NCBI GenBank assembly: GCA_903813345.2
Contig: CAIIXF020000011.1
Coordinates: forward strand, 18,149,754-18,213,753
Reading direction: 5' to 3'
Length of the DNA stretch: 64,000 bases
From: Owenia fusiformis
Taxonomy: Eukaryota; Annelida; Polychaeta; Sabellida; Oweniidae
The notes under the pieces are model-generated. The model saw nothing but the letters and a program-made list of their open reading frames with translations. It was not told where the DNA came from and searched no databases. The first letter of the stretch is position 1. Every line of letters begins with the position of its first letter. Shown here in pieces: positions 23,701 to 35,700 of the stretch. A program made the position numbers and the translations under genes.

Positions 23701-26700
23701 TACCACCAAACATAACCAAAGAGCACACGGCCAGTGTAATTATATCAAGAAGATAGTACTGGAAAAAATTTAGGTTGTTTTCTGCATCGGACCTCAAATG
23801 ATGTGCCCCTTTGTGTTTGATGACATACTCTATCCAATACATAAGCTTTTTCTTCGGATCAATAGGTTGGCTATGGTAGATATCAGCAGCTTTATTTGCA
23901 TTATCTTTATAGCGTTTATCACTGATCACCTCCTGCATGGTGTTCTTAAGCTTTTCACTCGTCATTTCTGTCAACAAAACTGTTTTCCCAGACTTAACTT
24001 TGTGAGTTAGTTTGTGGCAGTTAAAAGGCTGGTCCCAAAAGAATGGCACTCCAACAATCGGTGTAGCATAATGCAATGCTTGGAATAATGCAGAGGCTCC
24101 ACAGTGTGTCACAAATAACTTTGTCGAGGGATGTGCCAACAGACTCTCTTGAGGGTACCATTTTTTCACGATGGTATTATTTCCAAGTCCTTTTGGTAGT
24201 GGACCCTCATAGCTCCATATAACAGTCTGAGGCATTGCAGCGAAGGCAATTGCGAACTTTTTACTTGTTTTAGGATCTAATCGTCGTTGCATTGATCCAA
24301 AACTAGCAACGATTATGCCATGTTCTCCCGCTTTATTCATGATATTACTGTACTCTGTATTCAAAGGTTCAATTTCAGACATTAAGAAAAATCCTTCAAT
24401 AGATATGACATGTGGCATATATGGGGCAGGGTAATGGATAGCGTCATTTCTATTCATCATGAATAGTGATATAGTCTTGTATGCATCTCGTATATTGTAA
24501 CATGCATCACCGTAGCCATGTTTTCTGCAGATAGAGATAAATCTATTGTACATATTGTACCATATCCACTTTACTCGCAAATACTCTACAACATTCATAA
24601 TCCGTTCTGTAAATGTCATTTCATCAGTGAACATTGCAGGGAAAAAAGCATGAACAAATGCCAAATTAAATTTTGGTGAAAAATTGGCATCAAGTGACAT
24701 TGGACCCCAGTTACAGTACACAATTAGAGGTATGTCAAAATATGCAGAAACCATTCTCGGGAAAAATACACCTTCGTCTGCAAAAATTAAATCAAATTTT
24801 GATGCTGCTATTTCATTCCATACATCCTGGTCTTCTAATGCAAATGTTAAGCTATCTTCAAAAGGTTGCCTCATGATGTGTAAAAGAGTGGCATATGGTT
24901 TGTATATCATAGAGTCGAGCCATTCCTGATTTACCGAGGATTGAGCTGTATCCGGATCAAAGGCGGGTGTCTTGTATTTTAAAACTTTAAATTCAGATTC
25001 CAAGTTGGAGCCCTCTGCTTGCTTAAACAGAGATTCATTCTCTATCCTATCTGACACGATTACGGTCACGTCATGACCAGCTTGTAGTAACATTCGCCCA
25101 ATTCTTAGAACATTTCTAATTCTACTATTATAGCCTGTATCAAATGGTGCAAGAAGTATATTACTGCTGTTAGAAAACTCCAAACAAAGTGTCATCAGAA
25201 GGAGAAATTTGATGAAAGCCATAATTCATGTGCTTCAGTATGTGCCTTGCAATGAGAATGACGACATACATGTGATGAACGATGAACACTTGGTTATCTT
25301 GAAGATTGACCATAATGACCAATGCCACATGTTTTTACTACGTAAATTAATATCACTTACCAATTATGTCATTACAATATGCTAAAAGCTACCATAGTCA
25401 CCTTTTATTGGAACAATTATTTTCTACTTTCACTTTCACTTTCGGTTTCCCGGAAGCCCCGCCCACTTTACGTCATAGTTGCGCATGCGCACCATTCATT
25501 TTTCTACCATTTTGAAAGTCACACAAATTTTTCAAAAGTGCGATAAATTGGTCCAAAAACGAGCGTTACAAGTCTACTATGTCGACAAATACAACGCAGT
25601 TCGATACAACAGAAGGGGTTAATACCCAGGGTGATCAGCGAGTTAGCCCAGCGCGCTCAAACAAAGGTAAATCACCGGTTGTGAAGTCTAAAGTTCTAGA
25701 AAAAGTTCGGCGTGGCCGTAGAGAAAGTCGAAGTAATTCAACTTCAAGTGGGTCAGACTCTGACACTTCGTTTAAAAGACGTAAAAAACATCGTCACCGA
25801 GATTCGGCTTCTCCTAAACGGCGACGTCACAGAACTAAATCTATTTCCTCAAGTCCGAGGGGTAGATACAGATCGAGATCCAGGTCTAGATCCAGGTCTA
25901 GATCAAGGAGATCACGTTCTCATTCCTCAAGTCCGAGGGTGAGATACAGATCTAAAGATAGACTTCACAATCGTAAAAGGTCTAGATCTAAGTCCAGGTC
26001 TAGATACAAGTACAAACATAGATCAAAGTCCAGGTCTAGATCAAAGTCTTTGTCCTCAAGTCCGAGGAAAAGACACAAATCTTCACATCATAGATCTGCT
26101 TATAGGTCTCATAGATCTCCTTCTTTAAGTCCAAAGAAGAGGTACTATCGTAAACAATCTCCTTCTATAAGTCCTAAAAGGAGACGTTACAGAAATGATA
26201 AAGATTCACCCAGGTACGATAAGTATCAATGGGAGAGAGATCAATTTATCAATCCGAGAATTGATCAAAGACAGGAAATGTTTCAGAATTTCTTGCAAGA
26301 CCAGCAAGTTCTGAGAGCGATGTATGCAGGATCATCTGCATACATACCTCAAAATATTTCCAAGAGAACACAGTCAAGGCCATGGTCTGTGAAGGATGAT
26401 CACATTCAAATAAATGATGATCAACAATTTAAATCACCTCCTACTCTTACAAGAACCATTTCTCTTAATAGAGATGATGATTCAGTTACTATAGAGTTGG
26501 AGAATGATGGTGAACAGGAAGATCCTGATACTAAGCCATCAAATGAGGTGGCAAGAGCCAAATTAGAATTTTTGGCAGCCACTGAAGTCGTTAAAAAATC
26601 TTTCCCTGAGATAGCAGAGATGTCAACACCTAAGAATAAGGTCAAATCTTGGTCTCTAGTGAAAGATAAACCTTCAGTATTGACTAATTCTTTACAACTG

Positions 26701-29700
26701 CCACTTTGCCCAGGTGTGAAGAATAACTTGATTGAAGGAGTCAAAATCTTTAACGACTTACCCCAGGATGCCTTTTCCAAAGATTTACCAAATCTTTGTA
26801 AGAAAAGATACAAACTTCCTAAAGCCTTATACCAAATCGTACCAGATGAGGATAAGTTTGAACCCTGCAAAATAGACGAAGATTTTTCGTCCATTGCCAA
26901 AACATTCAAGAAGAATGATTCGCAAAAGGCCAAATTAGACCCTCATTTTGCGAATCTGTCATTGAAGACATTGACAGATTGGGAGGGTGTGTCTAGAGAA
27001 AATCTAGTTACTTCCTCTCACACTGAATGGTTCATTGGTTCTGTTAAACCACTGTTTGAGGATCTGTTAAAAGAAGAAGGAATGGATCCTTCTTTATGTC
27101 AGAAAATAGAACAGGCTTTGACATTAATCAAAGCAGCTGGTCACTGCATTGAGGATGGGTATCGTCTTAATGCTTTTTTGCTCAATCAAATAGTAGCATG
27201 CAGGAGACATTCTTACCTTTCCATGAAGGCGGATAAAGATATCCCCTTTGCAGATCTCAAAGAACTTATGACTCTTGAGCCCCAAACTGGGAAGTTGTTT
27301 CAAGACAACTTGGCCAAAGTGAAAGAAAATTTGAGGAAAGCTAAAAATGATATAGCGCAGAATCAAATTCTAGACTACACCTCTAAAAAGGAGGACAAAA
27401 ACAAACCCAAAACTTCCAATAAGTTCCAGAACAAAGACAGTTCTTTTCGTGGAAAAGGACGGGGTTCAAAGAGTTTTCCTCGAGGAAGAGGCAGAGGTAA
27501 ATCTGTCGGTAGAGGAAAGTCCACTGATAAACAGTGACTTATTCCAGGTCGAAAATTACCTCCATACATCGTCAAACGACAAAGTGGGTGGGAGGTTGAT
27601 GGAATTCTGGCAGGAATGGAGTCAAATAAATGCTTTGGCTAAAGTGATAAACCTTTTAAAAGAAGGCTATTATCTTCCATTCAAAGAAAAGCCAAAGTTA
27701 CAAAAGACTCCCCTTTGGTCAGAATTCCACAATCCTCTAAAAAGAGCGGCAGTTTTCGACCTAATCAACACTCTCCTAGAGGAGAATGCTATAGAACAAG
27801 TAGAAGACATTTCTTCCCCAGGGTTTTACAGTCGAATATTTCTGGTTCCAAAAAAGTCATCCGACAAATGGAGACCCGTGACAGACCTGTCAACTCTAAA
27901 TCTATTTCTGAATGTCCCATCATTCAAGATGGACACTCCAGAAATCATCAAAAGAAATCTGGAGAAGGGAATGTACATGACTTCTATAGACCTTCGACAG
28001 GCCTATTTGCATGTCCCTATCGCCAGGTCTCACCAGAAATATCTGAGATTTGCCGTGAAAAATCGGGGAGTCTTCCAATGGAAATGTCTTCCATTTGGTC
28101 TAGCAACAGCTCCTTTAATTTTCACAGAGATAGTTTCTCAGATCAAAAAATTCCTTCATTCAATAAATATAAAGATGTTCCAGTATCTCGACGATTGGAT
28201 GATAATAGCATCATCACACCAAGTAAGTTCAGAGAACACAAAGACTGTGTGCAACTTAACGAAAAAGTTAGGCTTTCTCCTAAATCTGGAGAAGTCAGAG
28301 TTAAATCCAACTCAGCAACTTACTTACCTGGGCTCACTTTACGACCTAAAGAAAGGTCTAATTTTACCAACTCAATACAGAGTAGAGTTACTCGAAACAG
28401 AGATACAGCGTTTCCTAGCGAAACCTTTACAAACAGCAAAATTCTGGAAAAGAATTTTGGGTCTCCTAGCGGCAACAGAGAAAATTGTGCCACTAGGCCT
28501 AGGGAGATTGTTCATGAGGGAGATGCAATACGATCTCCAGAGAAATTGGAATGCCTCAAAGGACATGAACATTTTGATTCCATGGTCCAAAATGACAAGA
28601 CAAGACTTAGTCTGGTGGCTAAACAAGGACAATCTTGTGAAAGGTGTTCCAATTCAAATGCAGAATTCAATAGATCTAAAACTGTTCACAGACAGTTCAA
28701 TGACAGCTTGGGGAGCACATTTAGAAAATCTAGAAGTTTCAAAGATGTGGTCCAAACAAGATCTGAACCTGCACATCAACATGAAGGAGTTGATGGCAGT
28801 AGAGTTAAGTCTCAAACATTTTCAACCTCAAGTACAGGGGAAAAGGATACAAGTATCCTCAGACAATGCATCCACTGTGGCCTATTTGAAAAATCAAGGC
28901 GGCACACATTCTTACCAGTTATTCAAGGTAACAAGAAGAATTCTGCTATGGAATCAAGTCAACAATATAGAAATGACAATACGTCATATTCCAGGGAGAT
29001 TGAACATTCTGGCAGATGCTCTGTCCAGGAAGTCTCAGATTCTGTCGACAGAGTGGAGTCTGAAAGATCAAATTTTCCATGCAATTTGCAGGAAATGGGG
29101 AAAACCTCTAGTAGACCTTTTTGCGACACGACACAACACGAAATTACCTCTATTTGTGTCACCAGTCCCGGATATGCTAGCATGGGAGGTAGATGCTCTA
29201 AGTATGGATTGGAAAGGTCTGTGGGCTTATGCCTTTCCCCCGACACCATTAATCTCTCTAGTTCTGAACAAGATGTTGCAAACGACAAATGTAGAAATGA
29301 TTCTCATTGCCCCATTATGGGAGAAACAAGCATGGTATCCCAGACTGTTAGAGTCTCTTGTAGAGAAACCTCTACACATTCCAGTAGTTCCAAAAATGTT
29401 GAAACAGACAAGACAATGGGTATTTCATCAAAATCCCCAAATATTCAAGCTTCACGCTTGGAGGCTGTCAAACAATCCTTTAAAAACAAAGGCTTTTCAA
29501 ACAAGGTTGCAGAAAGAATTGCAAAACCTCAAAGAAACTCCTCGATCAAGGTATATGACTCGAAATGGAGAGTCTGGGCTAGTTGGTGTTCTGAACGGAA
29601 TAGAGATCCATTCAGAACTTCTGTTACTGTAGTAGCCGATTTTCTGAATTGGTTATTTGAAGATAGAAAACTTCAACCAGTTACTATAGCAGGATACAGA

Positions 29701-32700
29701 ACAGCCTTAGGTAATACTCTGAAAGAAACTTCGAATTTAGATATTGGTTCAGATCCTTTGATTTCTTGTTTGTTATCTAATTTCAAACAAGAAAGACCGA
29801 GGAATATCTCTAATAAAATTCCAAACTGGGATTTAAATGTGGTCCTACAAGGTCTTATGAGACCTCCTTTTGAACCTATCGAGATAGTTGATTTAAAATT
29901 TGTCACGTGGAAAACAGTTTTTCTCACTCTGTTAGCATCTGCAGCAAGACGCAGTGAGATACATGCCTTGGTGCTTAAGAAGGTGTCACATAGTATTGAC
30001 TGGCAATCCATTTTTCTAGGATTCAAATCTGACTTTGTATCCAAGACCTTACTAAAGGCTGGAGGTACTGTCCTGAAGGACATTGAGATAAAAGCCTTAA
30101 CAGGTTTTTTGACACCAGATCTTCAAGATGATAAGCTTTTATGCCCTGTTAGAGCATTAAAAGTTTATATGAGAAGATCAAAGCCCATGAGAGATAAACA
30201 ACAAAGATTGTTTATATCATACAAGAAAGGCTATAAAGAAGAGATACATGCTAACACAATAACTTCATGGGTGAAGAATTGTGTAGCAAAGGCATTACAG
30301 TCTTTTCCCAAGCATGCTGAGCAGGTTTATAAGGTTAAAACTCACCAACTCAGAGCCTTATCAACTTCCATTGCTTTTGCGAAGAATTGCACTCTAGACG
30401 AGATTATTCAAGCTGGAAGATGGACTAACTTTAACACGTTCGCTTCATTTTACTTAAAGGAAGTGTCCTTGAAAGACTTCGAAGGCAACCACTTCATTGC
30501 TGCGAACAAAACTGTTTAAGTAAGTTTAAAAGTCTTATAGTTCATTATCCTACCAATAAAAGGTGGAAAGTTTTTTGTTATTCATATCCATTTATTTGTT
30601 ATCAATAATTAAGATATGAATAACAAAGGAGTGTGCTTGGATAAATTATTTTCACTTGTTACTTTTAGTTTTGCGTTGCAAAATTATTTAACTTAATATC
30701 CTATGGTAAGGATAGTGATTCAAGTACGAATTCTAATCAGTTAATGCTGTTTTTGGAGTATTTTATTTTCTAAGCTAATATCCCTCCACCTGCTCTGGTG
30801 GGATTCAGCATATTGTAATGACATAATTGGTAAGTGATATTAATTTACGTAGTAAAATTCCAAAATTTTATGTAATTTTGGTTTTTATAAGTTAATTATA
30901 CTTACCTATTATGTCATTACATCAAAAGCCCTCCCTTGCCACCCCGCTTATCAGCTTTAAAATAAGCGTTTCACCTAGTGAAAAATGAATGGTGCGCATG
31001 CGCAACTATGACGTAAAGTGGACGGGGCTTCCGGGAAACCGAAAGTGAAAGTGAAAGTAGAAAATAATTGTTCCAATAAAAGGTGACTATGGTAGCTTTT
31101 AGCATATTGTAATGACATAATAGGTAAGTATAATTAACTTATAAAAACCAAAATTACATAAAATTTTGGGAATTTGCGCTATCTACTTTTGATAAAATAC
31201 ATGTATACTATGAATGACCTGAATAGAAGTGGATCGATTGCAAACATCCATTGATAGTGGTTGTCCAAAATGGTTGTCCTAAAGAGTTCATTAGGCCATG
31301 AAAAAATATTTTGTTTCTCATCTGCAGGCTTTCAAATTTCAATCCATCCTCCATATTTGCCTATGCATTTCCAGAGCAAAAAAGGCGCTATTTTTTTGAT
31401 TTGCAATATGAACTGTGGTTAAAAGAACAAAACAGGTTGACCATCAGTGCCTGTTTCATAGTTACATGTATATTGCAAATTAATATGAAAAAGAAAAATC
31501 TGATTTTTAAGATATAAGAATGCCACTGAATTTTTAAAACTTTGAGGAAATATCAGTGTCGCTTTGCCTCATGTCCCCTTTTGCCCTTTGCACCCATGTA
31601 CAAGGTGATACAACTGATATAAATTACATAGGCCTAAATAGACCTATTTCTGATTATTTTGAGGTAGATTATTACAAATACACTCAAATGACTTTTGATA
31701 AACATAGTCATTGGTGTTACTGTTTGTAGACCTTGAGGTCAACTATTTTTATCAACATCTACCTTATTATCCCAACGGATGGAGTTCAGTAGGGATATAG
31801 TGAAGCCCTCCATCCGTCAGTTAGTCAGTCAATCCATCTGCCCATTCGTGTATCCATGGGAATATAACTTGAATACTGGTTGAAGGATTTTCCCCATATA
31901 TGTTGGAAAGATGTACATTGGTAGTATGTATTAAAATAAGTCAAGGGGTTTTCAAATAGAATATGTCCATTCTTAATACATGTAAGTGGCGATTCTCCCT
32001 ATATATATTGTGACCAATGTAATTCATTCTAATAATAAACAAGATTGTGTTCATTCATGTTAACTTTACCACTAAGTTTCCGTTAAGGATATCACTAATT
32101 TGCAGTTGATCTCAGTAACATGTAATATTTTGTCATTTCAGCCAAATTAAGCAAAGACAACAAACCAGAGCCATGTAGACCTATTAGTAAATTAGAGTGG
32201 AAGACAAATAAAACTGGGTAGGTCAGAGATTCTAAGTGTTAAAGAGATTTTGTGGTGACATATACCATATACCATATATGGTATATAAGTTGTGACATAT
32301 TGTTATGGTCTCTATTTTTATAAAACCAGTTGGCATCCAACATTTGTAACAAATGGTAGATGGTGACATTTTGCATGTTTATGCCTTGTTACATAAATCT
32401 TATTTCCTTGCAGTGAACAAATCATCGTGTTTAGCGGTGGGATGTCGTATGATAAAGCAGGGAAAATGCCAAGTATAACCGTGATGCATGGGAAAAGTAC
32501 AACAGTTCTAGAAATGGAGCATCAAGTTGTAGAATTCTTCTTACTTTGTGACTCTCCTTATAATAATGGTAAGTGATATACTAAATAGGCCCGTAGCCAG
32601 GATTTGCCAAGGGTGGGTTCAGTTTTCAAAAATTTCCAGGGGGGTTCACATTTGGCAATTTTGGCCCAAATATGGCCAAAATCACTTGAGAAGTGCTCAA

Positions 32701-35700
32701 AATGGTGAAAAACTGCATGATTTTGAAAGAATTTTTGGCCAGGGGGGGGGGGTTTGCCTGAACCCTGCGAACCCACCTGGCTACGGGCCTGACTAAATGA
32801 CTATTCTATACATGTGCTCGTAATAATAAGAAGCAACTTACTAATTGACTATATGCTATACCATACAGGTACTTGGGTAATTATAAAAAATCCAGTTTTG
32901 GAATGCAGTATAAACACCATAATTTTACTTGCATTTTCTAACTTTATTAACTCTCATTGTAATAATGGTGAGAAACATTCTTATTGACTATACCATACCA
33001 TACATTACATGTACTTAAAGTATTATTTTGAAAAATCCAGTATTGGAATGTAGTTAAGTGAAATGACTAGAAATAGTGCAATAATTTTCCTGAAAAAATC
33101 TTGATTTGTATGACCTTTGGATATTTCATATTATTACCACCTTACCAGGCCTGTTCTAGGGGTATTAGTGCTAGTTTAGAAGGCATTTATTTAACTATAT
33201 CGACTTGAGCAGTATGAGACGTCATAGTGGCGGGCCATATTGCAATTATTCCCCTTCGACCCAAGGTCCAATATTTCACTATATTGCCCTTCGAAATGAT
33301 GTTATTGTACTGTTGTTACACCAGTCTTACATTAATGTTTTTCAGACACTCAAGACCCCCAGGCTATAGTAGTGCTGTTACAGAATGATCTGGTAGTTGT
33401 GGACCTCACCTCACCAGGGTAAGATAACAGGATGAAAAACTAATTAAATTTATAAATAAATAGATTCTGTTCATTGGTTGTATTTATTGGACATTAAAAG
33501 TGATTTGGAAATGAAATTTAAAATTGTTTCATATTTGATTCAACATTTTTATGCTCTAATTTGAACCATTAATTTAGCTGTTTAATCGCATTAAACCATG
33601 ATAAAGTGACATTGTGTTTGATAAACTTCTGTTAAAATCACTTGTAACATTCACAAATCATAATCATATTAATCAACAAATTCGACAAAATTCATCAATA
33701 TTTTAGGATGTTCCTTATTAACTTTCAGTTATCCCTGCTACGAGAACCCATACCCCATGGACATACACGAATCTCCAGTCACTGCCTGCCAATACTATGC
33801 GGACTGCCCAAGCAATCTAGTGCCAGCATTTTACTCAGTTGGGCATAAGCAGAAGAAATCAGGTTTTAGCGAGAAGGATTGGCCGATACAGGGGGGAGAG
33901 TGGGGGTCTACTACATGTAGCTACCCTGAAATAGTCATAACAGGGTAAGTAGTCATGACAACATGATGGGTAGTCATAATACAAGCTTGTCAGTTAAGTC
34001 TTGCAACCTCGATCAGTTATTGTGATAAGTTAGTGATCCAACAATTGTTTTTGAAAAAATCCTGCAGTATATAGTTTTTTGTTAAAGTGTAAATATAAAA
34101 GGTCAGAGTCAAAAAATGTTTATTTTTGGAGGGCTGGTATACCACCTAAATATTTCTTGTATACAACATTTTATTTGATATACACAAATTTGAGGGGAGG
34201 TATATTGTGTAAAACATTTCATATAAGAATATGGAATTATAATTATCAAACTATTTCCCAATATGATGTATGAAAAAAATTACAAATGTATTATATTATG
34301 TTCATATTCCAGGCACGCAGATGGCTCATTGAAGTTCTGGGATGCATCATCAGTTACACTACAAGTATTGTACAAACTAAAAACTGCCAAATTATTCGAG
34401 AAGCACAAGCATAAAAAGACCCCTGAAGGATCGACCGATTCTCCTGTAGATGAGGATCCATTTGCGATTCAACACATCAGTCTGGACTTAGAGAGTCGCA
34501 TACTTTGTGTGGCAGGATACAGTCACCTTATGTTGTTTAGATACAGCAAGCAGGACGCTTCTATAGAATTCCCAGTAAGTGAATGTTGCACTTAGTTCCT
34601 AATTTTTATGTTACCACCAGAAATGGTAACATATTGTTATATTCTCCAACTTTTTTGTTGATGGTGTTCAGTGGTCAATGTTTGGCATTTAGTGGCTGGT
34701 GTTCGCTAGTCGGTGTCTGTAAAAAATGGCAGGTGGTGACATATTTGTATGTTAATGCCTTGTTTTATGTTATTATATTATCATCATCAGGATGATGCAA
34801 TCAGATTTTTAACTGTACAAAATGGTAGAATAATGGTAAAATAAACAATAAAATATACAGTGTATATGATGCATAGGCTTCCTCAAATAATTATGTCATG
34901 TATTTATGGAAATATTGAGAATATATTAAAAATTGAATTATCTGTCAAATGATATATCATATGTAAGCAATATTGGAATTACTAGAAAAGGATTTAAACA
35001 TAAAGGTGTTAACATTTTTAGGACACCCTGTACATGTTCAGCTTGCAGTTGGTTAAAGAAACCGTAAAATGATAAAAACCTATACAGTCAACTTAATAAA
35101 AAAAAAAATTTATTTACAGGTAATAGACATTGCAATACAATATGAAATATATGACGAGATTGACTCGCCAGAGATAGAGTTTCCACCCCCCAGGCCTCCC
35201 CTTAGTCAGGTCTCCCAGAGTGGCAGTGGAAGTGTGGGCTCGTATTCCAGTACGGCATCTGACTCAAACTATAAGGTAAGTGATTGTGAAAATGCTTGTA
35301 ATGAGATTAGGAAATTGGAGCTCTTGCGGTTATCACGGTGTACCACAATTGGCCTCAACTACTATATGCTTTGCTTATAAGTTGATTGGTCCTGTTTTTG
35401 ATTCATCTAAAGAAATATTCTCATTACATTATTATATTATTATATGCGTATATACGTTAAAAACTGTTAGCACCAAAATATTTAAACTAAGAATTAAGCA
35501 CCTTACTGAGGACGCTATATTTTATGTGTTCAGCTTGTCTATATCTTATTGTAGGGTTCAGATAACCAAACATGTGTCAAAGTGAAAGGTGGACCACGTA
35601 AGCAGAGCACGGGGTACCAACCTGATCTAGTCTGTCTACTGACTTATGTAGATGGGGAAGCACCTGCTCCTATTACTAGCATGTGTATCAACTCTTCATA

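Larger units (their letters stand above)
25332..31170 (+). mobile_element. DIRS-type tyrosine-recombinase retrotransposon, looks whole
   Basis: About 5.8 kb. Inverted terminal repeats, an internal complementary region and three long open frames (gag-like; reverse transcriptase with RNase H; tyrosine recombinase) give the classic DIRS1 layout. Family knowledge: DIRS elements lack an integrase and LTRs; they replicate through a circle and insert with a tyrosine recombinase, leaving no target duplication. None was seen here. The two terminal repeats are nearly identical over about 140 bp and I noticed no breaks in the three frames, so the insertion looks young. Exact outer ends are good to a few bases. 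It lies in a tomosyn intron in the sense direction. Confidence 0.92.

Noticed and set aside
24673-24929. Plus-strand open frames within the UGT-like gene
   Set aside because: Shadows of the minus-strand coding region; the UGT signature on the minus strand is decisive.
26421-26933. 170-codon minus-strand open frame inside DIRS ORF1
   Set aside because: Antisense shadow of the gag-like frame without recognisable domains.
27715-29440. The 5' two thirds of the DIRS third open frame as protein
   Set aside because: It overlaps the reverse transcriptase and RNase H in another frame, is Arg/Ser-rich like a shadow frame, and has no family motifs; only the recombinase part is credible.
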